Positions 49,431 through 64,000 are shown, numbered from the stretch's first letter. The stretch: 64,000 nucleotides of DNA from Pseudomonadota bacterium (GCA_018241685.1 JAFEDJ010000022.1:124001-188000); one strand, 5' to 3'. Notes: a model not told the origin generated them from the letters alone. Numbers and translations: made by a program.

Positions 49431-50618
49431 TTAGTCGTCGTTGTTGAGTTCGAGGGTGAACTCCCGGAACGAGGAGCCGTCGGGCTCGGTCCGCTCGAAG
49501 TCGATGGTGGAGGGCGGACGGGTGTTGTTGTTCTTGTCGCCGCTGCCTGTTGTGGGGCCAATTTGGGCGTTGTTGATCAGCCAGGACAGGTTGGTCGGCG
49601 AGTCAGCATTGGCCAGCGCTTCTTCAAGAGTGATCCACTTCTCTTTGTAGAGGCGGAAAAGATCTTGCTCGAAGGTGCGGGAGCCTTGCGCCAGGCTCTG
49701 CTCCATGGCTTCGCGGATCGCCGAGATCTCGCCGCGCTCGATCAGTTCGGCTACCTGGCGGGAGTGCAGCAGGATCTCTACCGCTGGAATGCGGCCGCCG
49801 TCGGGACGTCTGACGAGGCGCTGGGAGATGATGCAGCGCAGCGTCGCGGCGAGGTCGAGGGACAGCAGGGTGCGGGCGTCCAGTGGGAAGAAGCTGAAGA
49901 TGCGGTTGAGCGCATGGTAGGCGTTGTTGGCGTGCAGCGTAGCCAGGCACAGGTGGCCGGTCTGGGCGTAGGCGAGGGCAGCCTGCATGGTCTCCCGGTC
50001 GCGGATTTCGCCGATCAGGATGCAGTCGGGAGCCTGGCGCATCGCGCTTCGCAGTGCGTTCTGCCAGTCCAGCGTATCGCTGCCGATCTCGCGCTGGTTG
50101 ACCAGCGACATCTTGTGCTTGAACAGGTATTCGATCGGGTCTTCGATGGTCAGGATGTGACCGGAGCGGTTCTCGTTGCGGTAGTCGATCATCGACGCGA
50201 TGGTCGTCGACTTGCCGGAGCCGGTGGAGCCGACCACCAGCACGAGCCCGCGCTTTTCCATGATCACTTCGGAGAGCACCGGTGGGAGACCCAGGCTATC
50301 CAGGCGCGGAATGTCGCCGAGGATGTAGCGGACGACGATGGCGATGCTGTTGCGCTGCCAGAAGATGTTGATGCGGAAGTTGCCCATGTCCCGCCGGCCG
50401 AAGGAGAGGTTCATCTCCTTGTACTTCTCGAAGCGCTCGATCTGCTCGGGCGACATCATTTCGTAGGCCATGCGGTGGATCATCGTCGGATCCATAGACT
50501 GCTGGTTGATCGGCAGCGTGTTGCCGTCGATCTTGATGTGGATCGGGGTGCCGACGGTAATGAAGATGTCCGAGGCCTTCTTTTCGGCCATCAGGGCAAA
50601 GAGCTTGTCGATGATCAT
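49431..50618 (-). CDS. pilU: PilT/PilU-type pilus retraction ATPase
   Basis: The 395-residue hexameric ATPase belongs to the PilT/PilU family that depolymerises type IV pili. Walker A is GSTGSGKST (130-138), the Asp box ILTIEDPIEYLF follows, Walker B is CILIGEIRD (199-207) and the His box is GHLCLATLHANNAYHAL. The longer C-terminus, with a Ser/Asn-rich tail from about 350, and the weak AIRNLI-like segment point to PilU rather than PilT. It lies between dapD (59 bases upstream) and dapE, with no pilus genes in this window. Confidence 0.88.
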   Translation of the reverse strand: MIIDKLFALMAEKKASDIFITVGTPIHIKIDGNTLPINQQSMDPTMIHRMAYEMMSPEQIERFEKYKEMNLSFGRRDMGNFRINIFWQRNSIAIVVRYILGDIPRLDSLGLPPVLSEVIMEKRGLVLVVGSTGSGKSTTIASMIDYRNENRSGHILTIEDPIEYLFKHKMSLVNQREIGSDTLDWQNALRSAMRQAPDCILIGEIRDRETMQAALAYAQTGHLCLATLHANNAYHALNRIFSFFPLDARTLLSLDLAATLRCIISQRLVRRPDGGRIPAVEILLHSRQVAELIERGEISAIREAMEQSLAQGSRTFEQDLFRLYKEKWITLEEALANADSPTNLSWLINNAQIGPTTGSGDKNNNTRPPSTIDFERTEPDGSSFREFTLELNNDD

Positions 50619-50677
50619 CGGGCGGCCCGAGAAAAGAACAGGGCCGCTCCTGGAGGGCGGCCCGTGAAGGGGGAAGG

Positions 50678-51526
50678 TCAGTCGCGCAGCAATTCGTTGA
50701 TGCTGGTCTTGGCGCGGGTCTGGGCATCCACCTTTTTGACGATCACTGCACAGTACAGGCTGTACTTGCCATCGGCGGAGGGCAGGTTGCCGCTGACCAC
50801 CACGGAGCCGGCGGGGACGCGGCCATAGGTGATTTCGCCGGTGGCGCGGTCGTAGATCTTGGTGCTCTGGCTGATATACACGCCCATGGAGATGACGCAG
50901 TTGTCTTCCACGATGACGCCTTCGACGACTTCGGAGCGGGCGCCGATGAAGCAGTTGTCGCCGATGATGGTCGGGTTGGCCTGCAGGGGCTCCAGCACGC
51001 CACCGATGCCGACGCCGCCGGACAGGTGCACGTTCTTGCCAATCTGGGCACAGGAGCCGACGGTGGCCCAGGTGTCGACCATGGTGCCTTCGTCGACGTA
51101 GGCGCCGATGTTCACGTAGGAGGGCATCAGCACGACGCCCTTGCCGATGAAGCTGCCCTTGCGGGCGGTGGCGTTCGGCACGACGCGGAAGCCGCCGGTG
51201 GCGAAGTCGTGGGCGTCGTAGTTGTCGAACTTGGTCGGCACCTTGTCGAAGTAGCGGGTGCCGTTGTCGATGACCTTGTTGTCATGGGTGCGGAAGTACA
51301 GCAGCACGGCCTTCTTGATCCACTGGTGGGTGACCCACTCGCCGTTGATCTTTTCGGCGACGCGCAGCTTGCCCTGGTCCAGCTCCTCGATCACGTGCTC
51401 GATGACCTCGATCTGCTCCTTGGTGGCGCTGGCCGCAGACAGGTCGGCGCGGCGCTCCCACAGCTCTTCGATGAGGGTGGCGAAGGGGTTTTCGTGATTG
51501 GGCATGATGTGAATGGATGCAGTCAT
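50678..51526 (-). CDS. dapD: tetrahydrodipicolinate N-succinyltransferase
   Basis: The 282-residue hexapeptide-repeat enzyme transfers succinate to tetrahydrodipicolinate. Typical blocks are [40 protein letters not shown] and [13 protein letters not shown]. The ATG at 51526 overlaps the dapC stop (ATGA); a second ATG seven codons later would give the usual 275 residues. Confidence 0.96.
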   Translation of the reverse strand: MTASIHIMPNHENPFATLIEELWERRADLSAASATKEQIEVIEHVIEELDQGKLRVAEKINGEWVTHQWIKKAVLLYFRTHDNKVIDNGTRYFDKVPTKFDNYDAHDFATGGFRVVPNATARKGSFIGKGVVLMPSYVNIGAYVDEGTMVDTWATVGSCAQIGKNVHLSGGVGIGGVLEPLQANPTIIGDNCFIGARSEVVEGVIVEDNCVISMGVYISQSTKIYDRATGEITYGRVPAGSVVVSGNLPSADGKYSLYCAVIVKKVDAQTRAKTSINELLRD

Positions 51527-52737
51527 GAATTGTTCGAAAGTCGTTGGGCGAAAGTGGCGACTCGGGTGGCCGCCTCGACACACTCTGCCAGTTCGGCCAC
51601 CAGCGCGATACGGACAAACCCCGCGCCGGGATTGACGCCGTGGGCTTCGCGCGCCAGATAGCTGCCGGGCAGAACCGTTACATTATATTCGGCCTGTAGG
51701 CGGCGGGCGAATTCGGTATCGCTGAGGCCCAGCTTGTCCACCCGTGACCACAGGTAGAAGCCGGCGTCGGGGCGTTCGACGTCCAGGTGGGCCGCGATCA
51801 GCGGGGTGATGCGGTCGAACTTCTCGCGGTACTGGCGGCGGTTCTCGGCCACGTGGGCTTCGTCGCTCCAGGCCGCGGCGGAGGCCGCTTGCACGGACGG
51901 GCTCATTGCGCAGCCGTGGTAGGTGCGGTAGAGCAGGAAGCGCTTGAGGATGGCCGCATCGCCGGCCACGAAGCCGGAGCGCATGCCCGGCACGTTGGAG
52001 CGCTTGGACAGGCTGGAGAACATCACTACGTTGCGGAAATCGCTGCGGCCGAGGCGGTGCGCGGCCTCAAGGCCGCCGATCGGCAGGTTGTCGTCGTCGA
52101 AGTAGATTTCCGAGTAGCACTCGTCGGCGGCGATCACGAAGTTGTAGCGGTCGGATAGCTCGAATAGGCGCTTCCACTCGTCGAGCGACAGTACGCGACC
52201 GGTCGGATTGCCGGGCGAGCACACGTAGACGAGCTGGATCCGCTGCCAGTCGGCTTCGGGGATGGAGTCGAAGTTCGACCCGAAGTTGTCGTCCGGCAGG
52301 TTGTTGATGAAGTAGGGCTGGGCGCCGGCGAGGTAGGCCGCGCCTTCGTAGATCTGGTAGAACGGGTTCGGGCAGACCACCAGCGCACCAGGCTTGGAGC
52401 CGTCGACGACGCATTGGGCGAAGGCGAACAGCGCCTCGCGGGAGCCGTTGACGGGCAACACCTGGGTGCCGGCATTCACGGAAGGCAGGCCATAGCGGCG
52501 CTCCAGCCAGCCGGCGATGGATTGGCGCAGCTGTTCGGAACCCTGGGTGGTGGGGTAGTTGGCCAGGCCACCGAGGTTGTCGATCAGCGTGTCGCGGATG
52601 AAGGCCGGCGTGGCGTGCTGGGGCTCGCCGATGGACAGGCGGATCGGCGCGTACTCCGCCGGCGGCACGATGCCTTCGAACAGGGCACGCAGCTTTTCGA
52701 AGGGATAGGGGTGGAGTTCCTGGAGATGCGGATTCAC
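51523..52737 (-). CDS. dapC: succinyldiaminopimelate aminotransferase DapC
   Basis: The 404-residue PLP aminotransferase makes N-succinyl-LL-diaminopimelate from the keto precursor. Conserved parts are [28 protein letters not shown] and the PLP lysine in [16 protein letters not shown]. The family normally begins MNPHLQ, which here corresponds to GTG 52737 ([19 protein letters not shown]); an ATG at 52776 would add 13 residues and has no ribosome site. First gene of the minus-strand DAP cluster, divergent from smc. Confidence 0.94.
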   Translation of the reverse strand: MNPHLQELHPYPFEKLRALFEGIVPPAEYAPIRLSIGEPQHATPAFIRDTLIDNLGGLANYPTTQGSEQLRQSIAGWLERRYGLPSVNAGTQVLPVNGSREALFAFAQCVVDGSKPGALVVCPNPFYQIYEGAAYLAGAQPYFINNLPDDNFGSNFDSIPEADWQRIQLVYVCSPGNPTGRVLSLDEWKRLFELSDRYNFVIAADECYSEIYFDDDNLPIGGLEAAHRLGRSDFRNVVMFSSLSKRSNVPGMRSGFVAGDAAILKRFLLYRTYHGCAMSPSVQAASAAAWSDEAHVAENRRQYREKFDRITPLIAAHLDVERPDAGFYLWSRVDKLGLSDTEFARRLQAEYNVTVLPGSYLAREAHGVNPGAGFVRIALVAELAECVEAATRVATFAQRLSNNS

Positions 52738-52945
52738 TTTCGGCGGATGTCCTGTGTTTGGGCCCTCGACGGGCATTCATGGCGCCGGCGCGGGGCCTGG
52801 CTTGGCCGCTGTCGGTGCGGCACGGGGAGAGCGGTCAGCCCTTGTAGCCTCGTTTTGGGCCGGTGGTATTATAGCGGCGGCCGCTAATGCGGCACTGCAG
52901 CATCAACGGCGCCCCCGCCTCCCGTCCCTTGTTTTCTGGAATCCC

Positions 52946-55900
52946 GTGCGTCTCGCCAAACTCAAGCTTGCCGGCTTCAAGACCTTTGTCGACCCGACGA
53001 CCGTGCTCACCCCGGGCAACCTGGTGGGTGTCGTCGGGCCGAACGGTTGCGGCAAGTCGAACATCATCGATGCGGTGCGCTGGGTGCTCGGCGAGTCGCG
53101 CGCCTCGGCGCTGCGCGGTGGGTCGATGCAGGACGTCATCTTCAACGGCTCAACGACCCGCAAGCCGGTGTCGCGGGCCAGCGTCGAGCTGGTCTTTGAC
53201 AACGCCGAAGGGCGCGCCGCCGGCCAGTGGAAGCCCTATGCCGAAGTGGCGGTGAAGCGGGTCCTCGACCGCAGCGGCGAATCGACTTACTTCATCAACG
53301 GCGTTCAGGTCCGCCGCAAGGACGTGATCGACCTGTTCCTGGGCACCGGCCTGGGGCCGCGGGCCTACGCGATCATCGAGCAGGGGATGATTTCGCGCAT
53401 CATCGAGGCCCGCCCGGAGGAGGTGCGCGGCTTTCTCGAAGAAGCCGCCGGTGTCACCAAGTACCGGGAGCGCCGCAAGGAAACCGAAGGCCGCCTGACC
53501 GACGCGCGGGACAATCTGGCGCGCCTGGACGACATCCGCAACGAGCTCGGCCAGCAGCTCGGCCGCCTGGAGGCCCAGGCCGCGGTAGCCGAGAAATACC
53601 ACCGGCTGAATACCAGCCTGTCCGAACGCCAGAATCTGCTGTGGCTCCTCAAGCGCAACGAGGCGCGTGCTGAGCGGTCTCGCCTGAGCGAGGAGCTGGC
53701 CGATGCCACCCGCCGCATCGAGGCCGATTCGACCCGCCTGCAGGAACTGGAAGCCCAGCTCGAAGCCGCACGGGACAGCCAGATGTCGGCCAACGAAGGC
53801 GTGCAACTGGCCCAGAGCGCGCTGTTCACGGTGAGTTCCGAACTGACCCGCCTCGAAGGCGAACTGGCGCGCCTGCGCGACAGCCGGCGCCTGCTGGAAA
53901 GCCGCCTGGCCCAGCTGGAGCGGGACGATGCCCAGTGGCGCAGCCAGCAAGAGAACCTGGGCGCAGATGCTGAGCGCTGGCAGAGCCTGCTCGAAAACGC
54001 CAGCCTGCGCGCCGAACAGGCCGAGGCGCGGCACGCGGAAGTCGAAGAGCGTCTGCCGGAGGCCGAGGAGGCCCAGCGCACCGCCGATACCACGGCATCC
54101 GCGGTGCGGCGCGAACTCAACCAGGCCGAGCAGCAGATCCGCGTCGAAGAGGCGCACCGGGTCAGCAGCGAACGGACCCTCGAAACCCTGACCCAGCGTC
54201 GGGCGCGCCTGCAGCAGGAGCAGGCCTCCGTGCAGGCGCCGGACCTGCGTGCCGTGGCCGAAAGAGAAGCGGCGCTGGAAGAGGCCGAGGACACCCTGGC
54301 CCGCCACCAGGGCGAAATTGCCGATCTGCAGGCCTGCCTGCCTGCCGCCCAGCAGGCCCTCAAGCAGGCGCTGGAGGCCGAACGCCAGGCCCAGCGTCGG
54401 GCGACCGAATTGCGGGCGCGGCGCGAAGCACTGGTCCAGTTGCAGAACAAGGTGCAGGCCCAGGGCCAACTGGGCGACTGGCTGAAGCGCCATGGCCTGG
54501 AGGCGCTCAAGCCCCTGTGGCAGCGCATCCGTGTCGAAGCCGGCTGGGAGCTGGCGCTCGAGGCGGTATTGCGCGAGCGCCTGGCGGCTCTGCCGGCGTC
54601 CGACGGCCGCGCCGCGCTGGCGGCGCTGGCCGACCGGGTGCCGGGCGCGGTGGCCTTCCTGCTCGCCGACTCGGTGCGGGAACCCGTTGCGCCCGGCCAT
54701 GCGCCGGATGGCGCCCGCCCGTTGCTGTCCCTCGTGCAGGCCGACGACGAGTTGTTGCCCCTGCTCACCAGCTGGCTCGCGCAGGTCTTCGTCGTGGACG
54801 ATCTCGGGCCGTGGCTGGAGCGTCGCGCGGAACTGCAAGGCCTGCGGTTGCTGACCAAGGAAGGGCACCAGCTGGATAGCTGCGTCCTCGGCCACTACGC
54901 GCCCGATTCCCGCACCCATGGGGTGATCGAACGCCAGCGGGAGATCGACCAGCTGGCGGCGGAAGTTGATTCCGCCCAGGAAGAGGCATCGATGGCCCAC
55001 GCCGGCGTCGGCGAAGCTGAAGAGCACGCCACCCGCCTGCAGGACTCCCTGACCCAGCTGCGGCGCGAGGCCCAGGCCTTGCAGGCCCGCGTGCATGCCG
55101 AGCAGGTTGAAGTGCTCAAGCTCAACCAGGCGCGTCTGCGCTACGAGGAGCGCTGCGGGCAGATCGACCGCGACCTCGGCGAGATCGCCCACGGTGAGCA
55201 GGCCGAGCGGGACCGCCTGATGCGCGCCGAGACCGAGCTGGAGCGCAGCCGGGAAATGGCCGAACTGCAGCGGGGCCGCCTGGATGCGGCGGAGGCCGTG
55301 CGGCAGGAACGGGAACGTTCGCTGCGGGAGACCCGCGCGCTGGAGCAGGCGCTGTCGCGGGAGTTGCAGGAGGCTCGCCATTCCGAGCGGGAGTGCGCCA
55401 GCAAGCTCGAAGATATCGCCCGCAACTGGGCACTGGCCGCCGAGCAGCTCGAACGCATCGCCGACGAGCTGGCGGAGCGACGCGAGACGCTGATGGAGAT
55501 CGACGAGGTTTCGGTGGCTGCGGCCCTGCAGGAGGCCGTGGCCCTGCGCTCGGCGCGGGAGTCCGCGCTGGCGGAGAGCCGCAACATCCTCGAGGACGCC
55601 AATGGACGCCTGCGGGCACTGGAGGAGGAGCGCCAGCGCACCGAGCATGGGGCAGCGCCCCAGCGCGAACGCGTCGCCGACCTGCGCCTGCGCGTGCAGG
55701 CCGCGGAGATGGCCGAAGCCCAGCACGCTGCGCGCCTGGAGGAAGCCCAGGCCGACGAAGCCGCGCTGCTGCCGTTGCTGGTGCCGGACCTGAAGGAGAC
55801 CTCGCTGCAGCGGGAAGTGGCCCGTCTGGGGCGGGAAATCACCGAGCTCGGGCCGGTCAATCTGGCCGCGCTGGACGAGCTGAAGGCCGCGTCAGAGCGC

Positions 55901-56470
55901 AAGAATTACCTCGACATGCAGACTGAGGACTTGCTCGGCGCCATCGAAACCCTGGAGGATGCTATCCGCCGTATCGACCGGGAAACACGGGAGCAACTCC
56001 AAGAGACGTACAATACGGTCAATCGCCATTTCGGCAGCCTGTTCCCCATGCTTTTCGGTGGGGGCGAGGCCCGCTTGGTGCTGACCGGCGACGAGATCCT
56101 CGATGCGGGGATCACGATTGTCGCCCAGCCGCCGGGCAAGAAGAACAGTTCCATCCAGCTGCTTTCGGGCGGCGAAAAGGCCTTGACGGCGATTGCGCTG
56201 GTGTTTTCCATGTTCCAGCTCAATCCGGCGCCATTCTGCATGCTGGATGAGGTCGACGCGCCACTCGACGACTCGAACACCGAGCGTTACTGCCAGATGG
56301 TCAAGCGCATGTCGTCGCAGACCCAGTTCATATTCATCAGTCACAGCAAGATCACGATGGAAATCGCACAGCAGCTGGTGGGTGTCACGATGCAGGAGCA
56401 AGGTGTGTCGCGGGTGGTGGAAGTGGATATCGAGGAAGCGCTGCGCCTGGCCGAAACGGCCGCGGCGTAA
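52946..56470 (+). CDS. smc: chromosome partition protein Smc
   Basis: The 1174-residue protein is the ATPase core of the SMC-ScpAB condensin. Walker A is GPNGCGKS (31-38), followed by a long coiled coil (about 170-500), a hinge around 500-660, the second coiled coil (about 660-1010), the signature LLSGGEKALTAIALVFSM and Walker B PFCMLDEVDAPLDD. The GTG at 52946 gives the family start RLAKLKLAGFKTF; the frame open from 52754 adds non-coding-like sequence. The MukBEF system is thus not the only possibility here. Confidence 0.97.
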   Translation: MRLAKLKLAGFKTFVDPTTVLTPGNLVGVVGPNGCGKSNIIDAVRWVLGESRASALRGGSMQDVIFNGSTTRKPVSRASVELVFDNAEGRAAGQWKPYAEVAVKRVLDRSGESTYFINGVQVRRKDVIDLFLGTGLGPRAYAIIEQGMISRIIEARPEEVRGFLEEAAGVTKYRERRKETEGRLTDARDNLARLDDIRNELGQQLGRLEAQAAVAEKYHRLNTSLSERQNLLWLLKRNEARAERSRLSEELADATRRIEADSTRLQELEAQLEAARDSQMSANEGVQLAQSALFTVSSELTRLEGELARLRDSRRLLESRLAQLERDDAQWRSQQENLGADAERWQSLLENASLRAEQAEARHAEVEERLPEAEEAQRTADTTASAVRRELNQAEQQIRVEEAHRVSSERTLETLTQRRARLQQEQASVQAPDLRAVAEREAALEEAEDTLARHQGEIADLQACLPAAQQALKQALEAERQAQRRATELRARREALVQLQNKVQAQGQLGDWLKRHGLEALKPLWQRIRVEAGWELALEAVLRERLAALPASDGRAALAALADRVPGAVAFLLADSVREPVAPGHAPDGARPLLSLVQADDELLPLLTSWLAQVFVVDDLGPWLERRAELQGLRLLTKEGHQLDSCVLGHYAPDSRTHGVIERQREIDQLAAEVDSAQEEASMAHAGVGEAEEHATRLQDSLTQLRREAQALQARVHAEQVEVLKLNQARLRYEERCGQIDRDLGEIAHGEQAERDRLMRAETELERSREMAELQRGRLDAAEAVRQERERSLRETRALEQALSRELQEARHSERECASKLEDIARNWALAAEQLERIADELAERRETLMEIDEVSVAAALQEAVALRSARESALAESRNILEDANGRLRALEEERQRTEHGAAPQRERVADLRLRVQAAEMAEAQHAARLEEAQADEAALLPLLVPDLKETSLQREVARLGREITELGPVNLAALDELKAASERKNYLDMQTEDLLGAIETLEDAIRRIDRETREQLQETYNTVNRHFGSLFPMLFGGGEARLVLTGDEILDAGITIVAQPPGKKNSSIQLLSGGEKALTAIALVFSMFQLNPAPFCMLDEVDAPLDDSNTERYCQMVKRMSSQTQFIFISHSKITMEIAQQLVGVTMQEQGVSRVVEVDIEEALRLAETAAA

Positions 56471-56491
56471 TCCGGAATACAAGGGAAATCG

Positions 56492-59694
<3,203 letters not shown>

Positions 59695-59700
59695 GGGACA

Positions 59701-60576
59701 ATGAAGAAAGTAACGAAGGCGGTGTTTCCCGTCGCGGGTCTGGGGAGTCGCTTCCTGCCGGCGACCAAGGCCAGCCCGAAGGAAATGATGCCGATCGTCG
59801 ACAAGCCGCTGATCCAGTACGCGGTGGAAGAGGCCGTGGCGGCCGGGGTGACCGACCTGGTGTTCATCACCGGGCGCTCCAAGCGCGCCATCGAGGATCA
59901 TTTCGACAAGGCCTATGAGCTCGAGACCGAACTGGAGATGCGCGGCAAAACCGAATTGCTGAAGATCGTGCGGGACACCGTGCCGTCCCACGTCAATTGC
60001 ATCTACATCCGTCAGGCCGAGGCGCTCGGCCTGGGCCACGCGGTGCTGTGCGCCGCGCCGGTGGTCGGCGACGAGCCCTTCGCGGTGCTACTGGCCGACG
60101 ACCTGCTCGATTCCCAGGACCAGGCGCCGGTGTTGAAGCAAATGACCGATGTCTTCAACTACCATCGCTGCTCTGTGCTCGGGGTGATGAACGTGGCGCC
60201 GGATCAGACCCGGCAGTACGGCATCGTGAGTACCGAGAGGGATAGTGGCGAACTCCAGCGCGTGACCGGCATCGTCGAGAAGCCGAAGCCTGAAGAAGCG
60301 CCGTCCACGCAGGCGGTGATCGGCCGCTACATCCTGACCGGGCGGATCTTCGAGCATCTGCGCCAGCTCAAGCCGGGTGCTGGTGGCGAACTGCAACTTA
60401 CCGATGCCATCGCGTCCTTGCTGAAGGAGGAGGCGGTGCTGGCGTACCAGTTCAAGGGCGTTCGCTACGATTGCGGTTCCAAACTGGGCTATCTGCAGGC
60501 GACGGTCGAGCTCGGTCTGCGTCACGCGGAAGTGGGCACGGAGTTCGCGGCTTTCCTGGCTTCGCGGCAAGCGTGA
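59701..60576 (+). CDS. galU: UTP-glucose-1-phosphate uridylyltransferase
   Basis: The 291-residue enzyme makes UDP-glucose, the precursor for many surface polysaccharides. The nucleotidyltransferase motif is [20 protein letters not shown] near residue 10, with ADDLL and [16 protein letters not shown] further on. It follows ligA by 6 bases and is the last gene before a strong bidirectional terminator. Confidence 0.96.
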   Translation: MKKVTKAVFPVAGLGSRFLPATKASPKEMMPIVDKPLIQYAVEEAVAAGVTDLVFITGRSKRAIEDHFDKAYELETELEMRGKTELLKIVRDTVPSHVNCIYIRQAEALGLGHAVLCAAPVVGDEPFAVLLADDLLDSQDQAPVLKQMTDVFNYHRCSVLGVMNVAPDQTRQYGIVSTERDSGELQRVTGIVEKPKPEEAPSTQAVIGRYILTGRIFEHLRQLKPGAGGELQLTDAIASLLKEEAVLAYQFKGVRYDCGSKLGYLQATVELGLRHAEVGTEFAAFLASRQA

Positions 60577-60607
60577 TCCGCTGATCCGGCATCGGATCGA
60601 CGGGATA

Positions 60608-60642
60608 AAAAAAGCGCAACTCATGGCGAGTTGCGCTTTTTT
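60608..60642. terminator. bidirectional intrinsic terminator
   Basis: AAAAAAGCGCAACTC (60608-60622) pairs perfectly with GAGTTGCGCTTTTTT (60628-60642), 15 bases, loop ATGGC. It lies between convergent galU and typA and has A-run and T-run on both sides. Confidence 0.95.
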
Positions 60643-60647
60643 ATTGC

Positions 60648-60670
60648 ACTGCCGGCATGGTGCCGGCAGT
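60648..60670. repeat. perfect inverted repeat after typA
   Basis: ACTGCCGGCA and TGCCGGCAGT form a 10-base stem with loop TGG. It lies between the terminator and the typA stop and may add a second stable 3' hairpin to the typA message. Confidence 0.6.
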
Positions 60671-60680
60671 CGAGGCGTAA

Positions 60681-62495
<1,815 letters not shown>

Positions 62496-62530
62496 GGGGT
62501 TGGACACCGGAAGTGCTTGAATAAACCGGT

Positions 62531-62539
62531 ATTTTAGCA
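62531..62539 (-). promoter_or_regulatory. extended -10 of typA
   Basis: On the minus strand TGCTAAAAT is an extended -10 (TGN plus TAAAAT) 36 bases before typA. No good -35 is seen, which an extended -10 partly compensates. Confidence 0.45.
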
Positions 62540-62562
62540 TGTCTTGCGCGATGCAGCATCGA

Positions 62563-62575
62563 CAGACCCGGTCTG
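62563..62575. repeat. short inverted repeat between typA and phosphorylase gene
   Basis: CAGACC and GGTCTG are perfect mirror halves around a single C. It lies between the two divergent promoters, a position suited to an operator, though chance cannot be excluded. Confidence 0.3.
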
Positions 62576-62582
62576 GGGGCGT

Positions 62583-62590
62583 GCTAAGAT
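62583..62590 (+). promoter_or_regulatory. possible -10 of the methylthioinosine phosphorylase gene
   Basis: TGCTAAGAT reads as an extended -10 on the plus strand, 35 bases before the start codon. No clear -35 element. Confidence 0.35.
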
Positions 62591-62625
62591 GCGCAGCCAA
62601 CACGGATTTTTGAGGAGCGGCCGGC

Positions 62626-63363
62626 ATGCTGGCGATTATTGGCGGTAGTGGATTGACCCAACTGGCGAGCCTGGATCTGATCCGCAGGGAGGTGGTTCGC
62701 ACGCCCTATGGTGAGCCTTCCGGAGCGCTGACCTTTGGGCGTTTGTGCAATCGTCCGGTTGTATTCCTGGCCCGTCACGGCTATGGCCATACCATTCCGC
62801 CCCATCGGGTGAACTACCAGGCTAACCTGTGGGCACTGCATCAGGCCAAGGTGGATGCGATCATTTCGGTGGCCTCGGTTGGTGGCATCCGGGCGGACCT
62901 GTGCCCGGGCACGCTGATCGTTCCTGACCAGATCATCGACTACACCTGGGGACGCAAGAGCACTTTCCACGATAGCTCCGAAGAACCTGTCGTGCATATC
63001 GACTTCACCGAGCCGTACGACGCTGCGCTGCGCAGACGCATTCTTGCAGCAGGTGCCGCGGCGGGTGAAACGCTCATTGATGGTGCTGTCTACGCAGCAA
63101 CCCAGGGGCCGCGCCTCGAGACCGCGGCCGAGATCAACCGCCTGGAGCGAGACGGTGCCGATCTTGTGGGCATGACGGGCATGCCTGAGGCCGCGCTGGC
63201 TCGTGAGCTCGGCATTCCCTATGCGGCGATCAACGTGGTGGCCAATTTCGCAGCTGGGCGTGCCAGCAGCGCCGGCGGTATCTGTTTCGACAGCATCGAC
63301 GTGGTGCTGCGCGAAGCCATGGGCCGTGTGCGGCGCGTTCTCGACCACATCTGCGAAGCATGA
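62626..63363 (+). CDS. S-methyl-5'-thioinosine phosphorylase
   Basis: The 245-residue PNP-family enzyme phosphorolyses a methylthiopurine nucleoside for methionine salvage. It contains [50 protein letters not shown] and [16 protein letters not shown]. The pattern and length fit the bacterial methylthioinosine phosphorylase (Pseudomonas type) better than methylthioadenosine phosphorylase, which usually has a different base-recognition segment. It is divergent from typA and overlaps the deformylase start by 4 bases (ATGA). Confidence 0.82.
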   Translation: MLAIIGGSGLTQLASLDLIRREVVRTPYGEPSGALTFGRLCNRPVVFLARHGYGHTIPPHRVNYQANLWALHQAKVDAIISVASVGGIRADLCPGTLIVPDQIIDYTWGRKSTFHDSSEEPVVHIDFTEPYDAALRRRILAAGAAAGETLIDGAVYAATQGPRLETAAEINRLERDGADLVGMTGMPEAALARELGIPYAAINVVANFAAGRASSAGGICFDSIDVVLREAMGRVRRVLDHICEA

Positions 63364-63893
63364 TCCGCGACGTTCTGCGCATGGGTGATCCGCGCCTGCT
63401 GAAGGTGTCGAGGCCCGTGGAGGCCTTCGGGACTCCCGAACTGGCGGCGCTGATTGCCGACATGCGCGACACGATGCGGCACCTGAGCGGTGCGGGCATT
63501 GCGGCGCCGCAGATCGGCGTCGACCTGCGTGTCGTGATCTTCGGTGGTGGTCCGAGCCCGCGGTATCCGGACGCATCGGCTGTGCCGGATACGGTGTTGA
63601 TCAACCCGATCCTGACCCCGCAGGGCGAGGACGAGGAGGGCGGCTGGGAAGGTTGTCTGTCAGTTCCGGGCTTGCGGGGCTGGGTGCCGCGCTGGACGCA
63701 GCTGCGTTATAGCGGGTTCGACGAGCACGGGAGGGCGATCGATCGGCTGGCGAGCGGCTTCCACGCCCGCGTGGTGCAGCATGAATGTGATCACCTGGAC
63801 GGTGTGCTGTATCCGGCGCGGGTTCGCGATTTTTCCCGCTTCGGGTTTACCGATGTGCTGTTTCCGGATGGTTCGGTGGCGGCCGACGACTGA
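63360..63893 (+). CDS. def: peptide deformylase
   Basis: The 177-residue iron metalloenzyme removes the formyl group from nascent proteins. The three motifs are [10 protein letters not shown] (44-53), EGCLSVPG (Cys99) and HECDHLDG (His141, Glu142, His145). It is translationally coupled to the phosphorylase gene rather than lying before fmt, so it may be an accessory second deformylase; the main one is not in this window. Confidence 0.93.
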   Translation: MIRDVLRMGDPRLLKVSRPVEAFGTPELAALIADMRDTMRHLSGAGIAAPQIGVDLRVVIFGGGPSPRYPDASAVPDTVLINPILTPQGEDEEGGWEGCLSVPGLRGWVPRWTQLRYSGFDEHGRAIDRLASGFHARVVQHECDHLDGVLYPARVRDFSRFGFTDVLFPDGSVAADD

Positions 63894-63911
63894 GCGCCGG
63901 CCGCGCATCGC

Positions 63912-64000
63912 TCAGACGGCCAGCTTTTCCAGCAGGTCCGATTCGATCTTCAGCACCTGGGCGTCCTGGGTCAGGCCGGGGCCGCTGATCAGGAAGGTAT
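63912..64000 (-). CDS. C-terminal end of an unidentified minus-strand protein
   Basis: Only the last 28 residues and stop codon are present, ending LKIESDLLEKLAV. The family cannot be recognised. It converges on the deformylase gene with 18 bases between stops. A 7-base inverted repeat (63890-63896 with 63909-63915) spans both stop codons but has no T-run. Confidence 0.5.
   Translation of the reverse strand, partial: TFLISGPGLTQDAQVLKIESDLLEKLAV

Noticed and set aside
63890..63915. Inverted repeat CTGAGCG / CGCTCAG after the deformylase as a terminator
   Set aside because: The loop is 12 bases long, the stem has 7 pairs and no T-run follows on either strand.

Overview
The window is about 64 kb of GC-rich, gene-dense chromosome from a betaproteobacterium, most likely of the order Rhodocyclales (Azoarcus/Thauera/Azospira/Zoogloea-like). 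This is inferred from the gene families and gene order: a PEP-CTERM-associated exopolysaccharide regulatory cassette (PrsK/PrsR/PrsT), a betaproteobacterial isc operon with an extra cysteine desulfurase, dapC-dapD-pilU-dapE-prmB, scpA-scpB-rluB, and rimP-nusA-infB-rbfA-truB-rpsO-pnp. I saw no insertion sequence, phage, CRISPR array, rRNA or tRNA.

Layout. Positions 1-416 hold the 5' end of a MASE1-type membrane sensor gene on the minus strand. 652-3599 carry an orphan modD and the potassium transporter kup. A 414-base AT-rich gap follows, containing a CRP/FNR-like palindrome. 4014-14801 is the exopolysaccharide/PEP-CTERM block: initiating sugar transferase, PrsK kinase, PrsR sigma-54 activator, PrsT TPR lipoprotein, a UDP-sugar dehydrogenase, a Sel1-repeat lytic transglycosylase and a periplasmic trypsin-like protease. 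It ends at a perfect bidirectional terminator. 14885-19365 (minus) is the glycine cleavage operon gcvT-gcvH-gcvP behind a tandem glycine riboswitch with its own terminator. 19694-26608 is a plus-strand run: alpha/beta hydrolase, PHP phosphatase, YciO, M50 protease, trpS, scpA, scpB, rluB.

26742-35576 is the translation/RNA operon, preceded by an excellent promoter and a leader with three hairpins, the last one terminator-like. 35790-39446 holds a methyltransferase, tesA and suhB (minus), trmJ and cysE. 39547-46698 is the isc operon: iscR behind two tandem IscR-type boxes, two desulfurases, iscU, iscA, hscB, hscA, fdx, iscX and a translationally coupled glutathione peroxidase. On the minus strand, 46714-47163 is a stand-alone response regulator and 47302-52737 is the DAP/lysine cluster with an embedded PilU-type ATPase and a PrmB that has a histidine-rich tail. 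52946-59694 carries smc, zipA and ligA, followed by galU. After a bidirectional terminator come typA (minus), then a methylthioinosine phosphorylase and a peptide deformylase (plus), and the last codons of an unidentified minus-strand gene at the window edge.

Most of the window is core housekeeping DNA. The accessory-looking part is the 3.6-14.8 kb exopolysaccharide block. I did not find a convincing new biological system. The best leads are the transglycosylase-protease pair at the end of that block, the PilU ATPase inside the DAP operon, the histidine-rich tail of PrmB, and the leader of the nusA operon.
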